Assembly: GCA_029948255.1 (NCBI GenBank)
Contig: JALIZF010001782.1
Location: forward strand, 653,501 to 717,500
Direction of reading: 5' to 3'
Length of the DNA: 64,000 nucleotides
Origin: Telmatactis stephensoni
Taxonomy: Eukaryota > Cnidaria > Anthozoa > Actiniaria > Isophelliidae
A program made the translations under genes and the position numbers. The notes below the pieces were generated by a model. The model did no database searches, was not told the origin of the DNA, and saw nothing but the letters and a program-made list of their open reading frames with translations. Shown here piece by piece: positions 32,401 to 40,967 of this stretch. Within the stretch, counting starts at the first letter, position 1, and each line of letters starts with the position of its first letter.

Positions 32401-33515
32401 GAACTATATATCACACAGCTACAAAAACATTTAGACATAGTCAATCAAATGTAGAAAAACCAACAGTATTATTAATGGCTCCAACAGGTGTAGCTGCTAT
32501 CAATATCAATGGTACAACTATACATACTGCTTTAGCAATCCCCAAAGAAGCAGGAGAAACTGTACCTCCAATGTCAGACCAAAAAAGAACACAAATAAGG
32601 ATATCTTTGTCTGAATTAAAGCTGATAATTATTGATGAAATTTCTATGGTATCAAATACCATTTTACTACATATACATCAAAGGTTAAAACACATATTTG
32701 CTACTCCAAATGACCAGCTTTATGCAGGACTTAGTATTATAGTAGTCGGTGATCTGTATCAACTTCCACCAATACGTCAAAAACCTGTATTTGATGAATA
32801 TAAAAACAACATATTTAACTTATGCCATCCCTGGTCAATATTCAAAATAATGGAATTAACTGAGATAATGAGACAAAAAGATGACAAACCATTCACTGAG
32901 TTATTGAATAGATTTAGAAATGCAACACACACTGATGATGATATTAAAATTATACAGTCCAGATCCTTAGATACAATCAATAACACCAACTATCCAACAC
33001 AAGCATTACATATTTTTGCAGAAAATGCACCTGTAGATCAACACAACAATGCACACTTAGAACAACTAAGAACGCCATTATATACACTCAAAGCCATAGA
33101 TCAATATCCACAAAATGTTTCAAACCAAGATATTGACAGAGTATTGGCTAAAGGAAGATCAGAAACTGGTGGCCTTGACTCTGAAATATTAATTAAAGTA
33201 AATGCTAGAGTGATGTTAACCACAAACATAGATATAAGTGATAGGTTAATAAATGGACAAATGGGTACAGTAACAAAGGTAGCTATTAATCCCGATACAA
33301 ATAGGGCTTCTGTTATTTATATAAAGTTGGATGACTCTCAAGCTGGTATCAATGTTATACAAAAACATGCAGATCCATATGCTAGAGAAAATGATTCTGT
33401 ACCAATCCAACCTGTACTTGTCAGAATAAAGATCAGACCAGGAAAACCATCTTCACCAGAATTACAAAGACTTCAGTTTCCTATTACACTAGCATGGGCA
33501 TGCACAGTACACTAA
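26490..33515 (+). CDS. Helentron polyprotein: 2A-like leader, peptidase, Rep, helicase
   Basis: This is a 2341-residue frame. Residues 1-367 are a leader with a strongly hydrophobic stretch (about 150-195) and end in DIEKNPGP (360-367), a 2A-like motif. A cysteine-peptidase-like domain follows with Cys398 (GQQCAAMS) and Asp525/His527 (FDSHARD), resembling the C76/OTU-type peptidases of Helitrons. Next come lysine-rich repeats (about 770-840) and a Cys cluster (CCVC...CKTCHTKC, about 868-915). The Rep HUH motif is H1385-L-H1387, and the tyrosine pair is Y1581/Y1585 with K1588. The Pif1 helicase starts at Walker A GGAGAGKS (1960-1967). The frame ends at a TAA replacing the Lys of the conserved HKVQG motif. 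A later ATG (26562, ACAATGG) is an alternative start. Confidence 0.92.
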   Translation: MHELRSYATAIFVWLFTRDFLAATMAQYCSENTLKSLTTHNVRSLATVKDVERFRKRHLLSRGCELNRETYRESKLSKLSNIYQNANFLSYTTTNRNRSTTEYDQVLIQKERSIVSTLISEQESSTMYANKPCGQCDSDSEGVFTKLPTVIISLLLLILLLLTRVSMLCIMNVMIITVISFIIISSVDLYARNYVSSFSDNILDKTEYLTAFHAVHVYNDAEITINISNNTRSRYSRFIYYNYRHVKLCNDHRVYTRDREPSRIPTRTLLRLKNKSKKLKRIVYHRIPCYTPKSSKLHNYVTCKNVKHMKYNLNDLLANRPKSIKLGRQYLSLFSCNRPMSFYKTPLHAICYSNLKLFNDIEKNPGPNDIFVEPSNTITAPYSQGNIFIFGQNAGQQCAAMSLCSLIYNNNNNGIHSSNDLVNIMDIGNQLYSRLSQSARQSFLMLTELPTQLNVFDSDYEIYYSESYTGTLGQENTIAGYNYCTSLQRAFQFLLSDNYSSFILTIGSTAVAVYCHGDTGFKVFDSHARDSYGRSNAHGTCVLLEMSSLSNLMQYFESVHTNEVFEIKGIHINKSPDGIPDNNEITNFNLSFATAMYSICYSTMKSCGYWNTNTLSSIINGSKELLNNLRLNDYITPDDIPHTISICGTEVSCVSNNITGGSLIDPLEYKHNLIDIIQCNIHSSGFIMWFPTLCISCIFKPTKRSKYMYSILMYDQSKTPCAQYTKNINGTSSLVDIISNIKTSCNLGQQYKLQFLLCTYNDRLDRNERKRLMKNIRQKLNYEEMETPKKKILLESCREKYKLMDNNKKRQLLDKKSEKYRTMDTIENQELLKKGKEKRYNSSQSMTLTSCIESFKKQIREGPNYICCVCNRSLYKKSVLKLITNKYPSESMFTTKESFDGKNYICKTCHTKCVKNAIPCQAIINNLLVDDIPTELDCLRKLEQILIAQRIVFEKIVIMPKGQQRKIKGSICNVPVQCDQTCNILPRPSERSGIIMLKLKRKLQFRGHVYFEAVRPEIIQAALTWLKSNNTLYKDIVIDCASINNELTYITNTETNDLSADNNNQQNSENQNIEQLTPTETDIIQGDQSLDQNIVIENNDEEQDDPLNEYRSPANETCLQSILPDYPVIIEQNNSNVSTGREIYNVAPGENKHPVSLMTDKLCEELAFPVLFPKGRFGYKTERDIKLSPVKYFNSRLLHYSGRFAMNPEYLFFAQFIIEQKKVSDSINIALKKVHGQQVTASQVKSNIQILQNLISQDQAYLFLRQIPGSPPYWQKFMYEVVAMVKQLGIPTWFMTLSCADLRWPEVFQIISRANGRNLSNEEVDALSYDEKCRLINLNPVITAKHFQYRVETFFTEILLTNVNPIGKIVYYALRIEFQMRGSPHLHALIWTSDCPKLTHDTKDAYVDYIDLHVQAHLPNKETDPELYELVKKYQTHSHSKTCRKYKNIACRFNFGQFFTDRTIVAEPLPDDMDEELKTNTLNRCKEILSLVKQKIDALLNPSKPDYNQSLTQEDIFTDVGITKEEYEGALSVSPDSDYGLHLKRPLDSCFTNNYFIAGIKGFAANVDLQPIFNHYKCITYVCSYFTKDETECSQAIVNAAREARETNLNIRDGLKKIGAAFLSSREVSSQESVYRCMPELWLRKIFPKTVFVSTDMPEKRLRVAKSQQELDDLDDDSTDIYKSNIIERYSIRPNYIPSVNNMCLAEFAAFYYKDYRTNISETADAQPEVLSDGIIEQSHVDGNEDTTTFPNKIKLMNGTEVMKCRKVKAVLRYHTPSKTKEPEKYFHHLLILYYPWRDETELIGDQKTYMSKFSEPNVQPLVEKNRNVFEPDSDAVNEALETLRNNDMSTIHSYDPINDQENEDLQSQLPQDNSNEESFNNLPPEHLDNVNNSNDRPTISTYIQPSEISDDDLRQSVRSLNNEQRKAYNIVLTWCRNKVKNMNSIKPEKVDPIYLFVTGGAGAGKSHLIRTIYHTATKTFRHSQSNVEKPTVLLMAPTGVAAININGTTIHTALAIPKEAGETVPPMSDQKRTQIRISLSELKLIIIDEISMVSNTILLHIHQRLKHIFATPNDQLYAGLSIIVVGDLYQLPPIRQKPVFDEYKNNIFNLCHPWSIFKIMELTEIMRQKDDKPFTELLNRFRNATHTDDDIKIIQSRSLDTINNTNYPTQALHIFAENAPVDQHNNAHLEQLRTPLYTLKAIDQYPQNVSNQDIDRVLAKGRSETGGLDSEILIKVNARVMLTTNIDISDRLINGQMGTVTKVAINPDTNRASVIYIKLDDSQAGINVIQKHADPYARENDSVPIQPVLVRIKIRPGKPSSPELQRLQFPITLAWACTVH

Positions 33516-34417
33516 GTACAAGGATTGACACTCAATGAAATTGTTGTTAGCTTTAACCTAAATAGACAAAATCATTTTAACTATGGTCAGATTTATGTAG
33601 CACTGAGCAGAGCAACATCGTTAAAAGGATTGCATGTGATTGGTCAAATAGACAACAAACATGTTAGAGCCAACCCTAAAGTACAGTTAGAATATGACAG
33701 AATGCGACAGAATTCAACTTCTGCATCCACTGTGACAAATCAAGATACTAGTACTCTTACTGTAGCTCTATTAAATATACGCTCATTAAGAAAACATTGC
33801 ATTGATATCAAACATGATGCAAGGCTTACAGAATGTGATATCTTGGCTTTGACTGAAACTCAACTTTTACCCCACCACTCAGATAACACTATCAGAGAAA
33901 TTCTACATCCTTTCACACTAAATAGACAAGACCATCCTACTGATAAATATTCAAGTTTAGCTATTTGTAGCAAAGAAAACATTGATATACTGGAAATGCA
34001 ATACTTCCCAAATTTAAATGGTTTAATGTGTAAATTAAACTTCAACACTAATCAAAATATGACATTGCGCTTCTGATCTACAGGAAAAACAATTTTAATT
34101 TAATCCAATATGTTGAAAACTTGGACAACATTTTAAGAGCATATACTGTCATTGATGTGGTCTTAGGTGACTTTAATCTTGACTATTTGAATAAATCTAT
34201 CAAAATATCACTCAGACAGCTAATGGATTCTCATAGCTATATCCAAATTGTAGATGCCCCTACATTTATTTCAGCTGGAACATTACTTGATCACATATAT
34301 GTAAAACAATGCTTTCATAACACCACTCAGAATAAGGTTGTTTCAGTTTATTACTCTGACCACGATGCAGTAAAAATTGTCATTCAACAACTACAACATA
34401 ATTCCGATAATCATTAA
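33516..34417 (+). CDS. Helentron helicase end and AP-like endonuclease, broken
   Basis: The frame continues directly after the TAA at 33513-33515 with VQGLTLNE and YVALSRA, the last helicase motifs. From about 33745 an exonuclease/endonuclease/phosphatase domain follows: ALLNIRSL, then LALTETQL (catalytic Glu region). A one-base frameshift near 34060 moves the rest to another frame, with VLGDFNLDYL and YYSDHDAVKI (the Asp and His motifs). A C-terminal AP-like endonuclease distinguishes Helentrons from classical Helitrons. The nonsense codon and the frameshift make this copy defective as it stands. Confidence 0.88.
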
Positions 34418-35969
34418 CTTAAATTTTCTGTAAATATTAACTAATTATCACCTTATATTCCCTAACTGCCCTAACTGCCCAATCATAATATTAGATTAAT
34501 TTGTCATTGATCTCAACTTCATTTTCTGTTTACATGTTCATGTAGATTGCAATGTCTCTCTCTAAAGAAAAATGATCAGTCAAAGGACAAACCAAAGTAC
34601 ACTGGTAAAAGGATGGGCACACTATAACATAATCTAGAAAACAAGAGCTATACAATGAATTCATACAACTAATTGCTTGAAGTGATTAACTAATTCTACC
34701 TAAATCAACTTAAAGAGTTGGACAGCTTAATCATTGATATTTGAAGGAACCATCACTGCATACCAGAAGTCATAGCAAGAATCTGGCAGAATCAGATCAA
34801 CGAGTGGATTAAAGATATTTATAAACATACAAATCAAAATCACAGTGCTAAAACATTGTTAATATTGAAAAATGGATATTTATGTCAACTAACAACCATT
34901 CCACTACAAACTATCATTCAAGGGTGTTGGCCAAACCCTTGACAAATTTTGGAAGAACGCTCATGAAACATTTACTAATTGACTTTGTTAAAAGTTCAAA
35001 TACAAGTTGAAGATTTTCAGTGATAGATGACAAAATTTCAAGCATAAGACAGTATCTTGATACAACATAGTATCTCTTTGGAACTCTCTAGCTTGTAGAG
35101 GATGATCAACATAGTCATTTAATTATTATAGGCCTGACTGTATCTTTAGAATGTTTCAGTTCAATATTATAAAGAATAAGCTTTAAATTGGTACACAAGG
35201 ACACTTTTTCTAGTATGAATGCATCTTTTTCCTTTAAAAAATTATGAAAACAAAGTCTTATTAACGTGAACCTATTGATATGAATTAATCAATAGTCTTT
35301 TTTTCTTTTTGAGATACATATTTTTCCTAAGAAAGACAAGCCCAATTATAGGATCCTCAGTAACTGATGTACAATGTAGAGCTTGGGGTGCCTGTAATAA
35401 AAATTAGAAAATAAATGTTGTTTTAACTTTATAGTCTATCTGTCTATTCGCGGATCATGATCGTGTAAACTTATAAAAATTCAATCTCTCTGTATCAACA
35501 ACAGTATATTTAAAGTTGTATACCGTACAATGTTTATAAAAAAGAGATTGAATTGATCAATCTTTGTTCCACTGTTAAATGTTAGGCATTTCGCGGATCA
35601 GACAGCAATTGGTGCCCTAAGCTTACAACAAACGTTTTTCAATTTTTAACCTGATGATATCAATTAAAAGCCATAAAATACCACAGAATGTTTTAATATA
35701 GCTACTTACCTTCAAATTCATAACACGAAATAATGCTTCATACATCAAAATAAACACTTAAATCTTTCTGTTAAAAACACAAACAGCTTTTCCAATCGCC
35801 ATCTTGATTGAAACCTAATCTAGTGATTGGCTACCTTATACATTACAAAACTGACCAATCAGAATTACTCTCTACATGCTTTCTAAGAGGTAAGAATACT
35901 TCTTATATAAGCAAGCAATGCTAGTCTAATTGCGCCAAATTCTTCAAGACTTGCCAGACTAAGTTGAAG
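34418..35969. other. AT-rich gap between Helentron and RPA-like gene
   Basis: No gene was found. AATTCAATCTCTC (about 35478) and GAGATTGAATT (about 35545) are inverted, and TTCGCGGATCA occurs at about 35447 and 35588, which suggests a small MITE. The rest is AT-rich, presumably 3' UTR and promoter. Confidence 0.35.
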
Positions 35970-37434
35970 ATGTCACGAAGGAAAACTATTGATAAGGATA
36001 AATCCTCCTCAAGTTCAAATGCAAGCTCGTCATTTCAGTCTTCTTTCGAAAGTTCACCGCCTCTTCCAAAGCCTCCAACGCCCTCTTCAACTCCTCAAAC
36101 CCCTAGTCCCACGAAAAGAACGTACAAGCCGCTTCAATTCACATCGCCTTCCAAGATTGCACGTGGAGAATCAGAACTGATAGGATATGTACAAGCCATC
36201 TCCGATGAGAGACAAAATAGAATGAATACGCTTGATTATTCCTCATTCACGCTTCAAACGTCCCTGAAAGACCTTGTACATGGGCTTCTATATTCAAGAC
36301 ATAAACGACCATAGCTAGTTGGAAGTGCAACCAACCACACGCCTATAAAGTTAACAAATATCACCTATACCAAAGACGGAAAAGTAATTGTCAACGACAT
36401 TACAAACATATCAACGCCACAACTAATGGAATACAATTTCCAATTTAACTCAAGTCTTAAAGAAAAAGAGCCAGAACCTAGCACCATCTTGGAAGTCCTC
36501 AATACCAATAAAGAATGGGACGTTGTCTCTATTCAAGGAAAAATAATCAGTTTGAATGAACAATGCCAAGTGGGCAGTCCTAGAAAACAATATAAACTAA
36601 CAGAAGCAGTAGTGGCGGATGAGAGTGGATCCATTCCATTCGACATTTGGGAAAACAACATCAACCAAATAAAACTAGGTAAGTTATTTACGGCTTCTAT
36701 ATACTCATTTTAATTTCGGACAATAGAAAAATTTTCTTTTGCGGTTGAAAAAGTACTACCATTTTCAAGCTAGCGTGATAGCCAAACTACTTTTTCCCAC
36801 GTTTGTTCAAGCATGAAACTTGTCAGTTTGTCTCGACAAGCGCCGCGTTTGTCGCCCGAACTTGGACCTTTTAGCAGCAAAGCTACCCAGTGCAAATGTT
36901 TTCAGTTTTTTAATTTTCCCATGCCACATAGTACCAAGATCTTACCAGTATTATTGTCAAACTTATATATCTCAAGCAAATCATTGTTGTTTTCAGGTAA
37001 AATTATGCTCTTTCTAATAGAATTTTTTCATGTATTCCACAGGTCAATGCTATACATTCAACAACCTGAATGTTAGACTATGGGGAGGAAAAAAGAAACT
37101 TTCCACCACAACCAACACCAAAGTTACATTGTGTAATGACGAAGGTTTGACGAAACTGGTGATTGAGACAAGTGGAAGACAGAAGGAGGAAAATGTTAAA
37201 GTCAATGAAATCCAATCCATTCAGAATATTGAGCAATATTTGAGCTGTATAAACTGCGACAAGAAAATAATGCAACGTACTTGCACAAATGTCCTAAAAT
37301 GTGACGTCTGTGGATTTCTGATGAGATCTGCTCAATGCGCTCCAAAGATTTCTGCCCGCGTAGTGGTACATTCTGATGCCCAGCAGCTAACTATAAGAAT
37401 AGACCAGGACATCCTGTCAATAAAAGCCCTGTAA
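35970..37434 (+). pseudogene. Second RPA-like OB-fold gene, with nonsense codon
   Basis: An ATG at 35970 (MSRRKTIDKD) starts a Ser/Pro-rich N-terminus. Exon 1 runs to 36678, where a GTAAGT donor follows, but a TAG at 36312-36314 breaks the frame. Sequence after it (TPIKLTNI) matches the HTSPVKLSNV region of the other RPA-like gene. Exon 2 (from 37043, after TTCCACAG) encodes OB-fold sequence (CYTFNNLNVRLWGG) and a CX2C...CX2C zinc ribbon (CINCDKK, CDVCGF). The last exon appears to be at 38271-38391, beyond an inserted block. Its position after the Helentron parallels the pair at 5584-16408. Confidence 0.75.
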
Positions 37435-38277
37435 GAGGACATGTGGTTACTGGTCAAATGATAAATAAACAAGCAAAGCAATTAAACTAAACAAAGAAAC
37501 CAACAAAAAGAAATAGAAAAGAAAGAAAGAATGCTTTCGAGAAAAAAATTATTATAATTTTTTTGTCGATATGGAGTCTACGAGAATGATGAAAGTGCTC
37601 CAAAAAGTCCTCTAAATTGTATATTACAAAGAAGAAAATGACAAACTAGGCAAACCACAACTTTCTATTCCTAAACGTTTTGAGGTTACTGAACAAACAG
37701 AACAGTCTTTGTAGTCACATCTGGACTCATTGGCTCTTTGTTAAATGACTAATTAAATTCAAAAATAATTTTCACGTGTATTTCAAATCTTTTTTACATA
37801 TTTCTCCCAGTAGTCTAGTGACAGGTAAAATAAAACATTGTCTACTTTAAGTAGACAATGTTTTATACCAATATATCCAAACAAACACAAGCCACATGGA
37901 AAAACGAGTCTGCTTGACCTTTTGGTTGGCGGTATCGATGAAGCCAATGCCGAGTGTGTTCGTAGACTCCATATTTATTGAAAACTTCTAAGATTTTTTC
38001 ATCGAAAGGAAATATCTAATGAAATTATAACAACCGCTGTTTAAAAAAGGTAGATATTTCTTAGAATATTTCATATTTTCATCGTGAAAAATGATTAAAA
38101 TGAGTCAAGTAATCTTCGAGCCAATTCCGTATGTATTTCGTTCTCTCTTCGTGAACAACTTCGGCAAATCCGAATTACTTACACACTTACACACTTACAC
38201 ACTTACACACTTACTTACACACACGATGACATAATGGTACTGGCTTGTATACAAGCCAGTAACCACAAAAATGTTAG
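37418..38277. mobile_element. Nonautonomous block with terminal hairpin, smaller copy
   Basis: Its left edge (AATAAAAGCCCTGTAAGAGG, then ACATGTGGTTACTGG) and right edge (hairpin TGGCTTG-TATA-CAAGCCA, then GTAACCACAAAAATG) match 17530-18965. It separates RPA-like exon 2 from the last exon. A (CTTACACA)n run lies at about 38178-38222, and an AAACATTGTCTACTTTAAGT palindrome near 37831-37862. Which bases mark its true ends is not settled. Confidence 0.6.
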
Positions 38278-38712
38278 GGATTGATGTACAAACTGTAGAT
38301 GGTAACACACTAGCAGAAAAACTTTTCTCAGTACAAAACTTCAAGCTTTCATATAACAGTGAAACATTTATTGCAACAAACGTTGATATGTAATGCAATT
38401 TTCGTTTTTTTGTTGTTGTTTATATCCTGTTATTTTCTCTAAGAAAACTTCATGCTATGTTAAATATTAGTTGCGTTTATTTGAGTTTATTTATGTTAGG
38501 GATTGATGTACAAACTGTAGATGGTAACACACTAGCAGAAAGACTTTTCTCAGTATAAAACTTCAAGCTTTCATATAACAGCAAAACATTTATTGCGACA
38601 AACGTTGATATGTAATGCAATTTTCGTTTTTTTGTTGTAATTTATATCCTGTTATTTTCTCTAAGAAAACTTCATGCTATGTTAAATATTAGTTGAGTTT
38701 ATTTGAAATAAA
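38271..38712 (+). repeat. 222-bp tandem duplication holding the last RPA-like exon
   Basis: Two copies start at 38271 and 38493 with ATGTTAGGGATTGATGTAC. Each can encode GIDVQTVDGNTLAEKLF and runs to an in-frame TAA about 115 bases in (the second copy has a nearer stop from one change). The peptide resembles the C-terminus of the first RPA-like gene (NSLSEFILSLDCPLKFTYN), so it is probably the duplicated final exon. Confidence 0.7.
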
Positions 38713-38759
38713 ATTATGTTGTGTTTAAAATTATGTCTATTTTAATACTGTTTGAGCCA

Positions 38760-38888
38760 CAGAGTGGTTTTCAAAAACCTGTGAAACAATACCATTTACT
38801 TTTTAATAGCGTGTATGGAACAAAAGACTTTAAGCAGAATAGCAGTAAATAAATTAGTAAGTGTTTCACGGGTTTTTGAATACCACTG
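38760..38888. mobile_element. Short hAT-like MITE
   Basis: The left end CAGAGTGGTTTTCAAAAACC and the right end, read in reverse, CAGTGGTATTCAAAAACCC, match at most positions. CAG termini are typical of hAT elements. A clear 8-bp target duplication was not found. Confidence 0.5.
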
Positions 38889-39036
38889 TAACACACGTGA
38901 AAATCGACAAAAAGTAAGAGTGGTTTTCTTCCCCAGTTTATTTTTAAGGGGAATTTAATAGTATTTTTTTAAGTTTTCATATCTAATAACTATAATACAC
39001 GTAAAATCAGAAGCCCGAGCTCACGCAGCCATGCGT

Positions 39037-39465
39037 CTAGTTGTAATTTAAACATAAGACATATTGATTGTTTGCCTCATCGGGCGATTCATTTTGAGTG
39101 TTTGCCTCATTGGGCGATTGATTTTGATTGTTGGCCTCGTCGGGCGATTTAGTTTGATCGTTTGCCTCGTCGGGCGATATATTCCGTGTCAACGTAGACC
39201 CAACGACACAATCTGGCAGATAATTCAGTGAAATCGTCTCTGCATCAGGTATAGAACCTTCTTCAAATGCTTTCAAGAACAAAGAATCCCCTTCGATCAG
39301 AACGCGATCTACAGTCTCTGTTGTCCAAGTCGAAATATCACAAGAATTAGCACATAACAACGCTGAAAGACTGATAAAAGCACATTGTCTTCCCCTAGAA
39401 ATGTCGCTGAATGGACTATTACCTTGATGAATACTTCCTCGACTAAATAAACTCGTGTTAAACAT
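39037..39465 (-). CDS. Fragment of a Helitron-type cysteine-peptidase domain
   Basis: This minus-strand frame of 142 residues starts MFNTSLFSRGSIHQGN and contains RGRQCAFISLSALL, which parallels the Cys motif GQQCAAMSLCSLI of the Helentron at 26490. It continues with WTTETVDRVLIEGDSLF and IPDAE, as in C76/OTU-like peptidase regions. The His/Asp half is missing. The C-terminus is a fourfold 10-residue repeat (SPDEANDQTK type), encoded by a 30-bp minisatellite at about 39065-39180. It is probably a decayed or exapted piece, divergently arranged with the PIF-like gene at 40019. Confidence 0.6.
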   Translation of the reverse strand: MFNTSLFSRGSIHQGNSPFSDISRGRQCAFISLSALLCANSCDISTWTTETVDRVLIEGDSLFLKAFEEGSIPDAETISLNYLPDCVVGSTLTRNISPDEANDQTKSPDEANNQNQSPNEANTQNESPDEANNQYVLCLNYN

Positions 39466-40018
39466 GATTGCTAGTATTGCTGTAAACTCACAGATAGCCG
39501 CTGATTACGTACATTGCAGGTGCTAAAATTCCGACATCGCTACATCGTCCACGAAATTGACTTTAGTCTCCACCACTTGTGTGACACAGGGATCCCGAAG
39601 TCCTGCGAGATTAGTGATGCTGCTCACTGCGTTCGCAGCAAAAATACGTTGAAAAAACAAAAGATTAGGATAGGTCGCGGTGCTAGATTTTAAGTTATAA
39701 GGCTTTGAATACAGTTACGTGGCGTCTGCCATATTGAAATATTTTAGAACACAGGAAGCCCAATCAAATTCGATATCAGCTTTTCTGTGCAAAACATGCG
39801 CAAACGTTATGCGCACGGATGCGCGAGTGCATTACCTTAAACAAATCGCTACGTCAAGTCTACTATGGCTGTAGTGGCAGCGGAGGACTGGGACTACCAC
39901 GTCAGACGTAGCCCACAAAATTCGAAGTTAAGCTTTGACTAACAAAGTTAGTACAGCATTTCATGTTTTTGTTGGTTTCTGTCCTTTTTAATTCAATTAA
40001 TTCAAGAAAAACGCAACT
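39466..40018. other. Divergent intergenic region
   Basis: No frame or repeat was found apart from an inverted copy of the CTTCCTGTG motif near 39752. It may hold promoters for the two divergent frames. Confidence 0.3.
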
Positions 40019-40679
40019 ATGTCCTTCAAAGAAGCAAGAAGTCTTGCTGTTCTCTGTTATGATCAAGGATATATCAATGATGAAGAATTTCTGGTGTTAT
40101 ATGAGTCCTACAAGTCTACAAATCTGGATTTGCCTTACGAATCCTATCCTAGCTTTGACCTTGAAGAGATGGAGGAAGACGAATGTATCGCAGACTTTCG
40201 AGTGAGAAAACGAGATATTCCAGTACTCTCTGAAGCCCTGCAAATTCCAGCCACTGTTTCCTGCTACCAAAGAAGCACAGTAGATGATATAGAAGCCCTT
40301 TGCATACTTCTTAAACGCCTGGCTTACCCAACTCGTTACAGTGACATGGTGTCAAGATTTGCTTGTCCAATACCAGTGCTGAGCATGATAACCAACAAAG
40401 TTCTCGACCATGTTTATAGAACACACAGCCAAAGAATCTGTGATTGGTATCCCGTAGTTATGAATCAGCCAGCATTAGAGAGATATGCAAATGCCATTGC
40501 TCAAAAAGGTGCACCATTACAAAACTGCTTTGGTTTTATAGATGGAACTGTTCGGCCAATAGCTAGACCCGACTCTAATCAGAGAATTGTGTACAATGGG
40601 CACAAAAGAGTGCATGCAATAAAATTCCAATCTGTAGCTTTACCAAATGGCATTATTGGACACCTGTATGGACCTGTTC
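40019..40679 (+). pseudogene. PIF/Harbinger-type transposase, truncated exon 1
   Basis: The exon encodes about 220 residues from MSFKEARSLAVL to a GTAAGT donor at 40680. It contains the DDE_Tnp_4-type first catalytic block CFGFIDGTVRPIARP and YNGHKRVHAIKFQSV, ending at IGHLYGPV. The following exon, which should carry the second Asp and the Glu, is absent: the next recognisable coding sequence belongs to a different gene. It is therefore probably inactive. Confidence 0.85.
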
Positions 40680-40967
40680 GTAAGTGATACTTTCACTATC
40701 ACTCACCCATCAAAGTACTAGAAGTGTTTGATGTCATACATTTTATCTATCGAAAAAAAAAATCAAACAATAATTGAAATTCGGTTACAAGCTGCCCCAT
40801 ACTATTTTTGTCAAGAGCAATTCATTCAAATAACTGACTTACAATAGTTCATTTGCATGATGACATCATGCGTGCATTGCATGCCGGTAGTTGTAGTCAA
40901 ATTCGCGCAAAAAAGAAATGAAAACAATGGCGGCTTTGAAGCGTGAGTTGGGATATTAAAACTTTAA

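Noticed and set aside
36813..37076. Frames between the two RPA-like exons
   Set aside because: They lie inside the GTAAGT-TTCCACAG intron and share no similarity with OB-fold sequence.
39037..39465. A viral gene, because C76-type peptidases also occur in herpesvirus tegument proteins
   Set aside because: The closer parallel is the Helentron peptidase region in this same window, and no viral genes accompany it.
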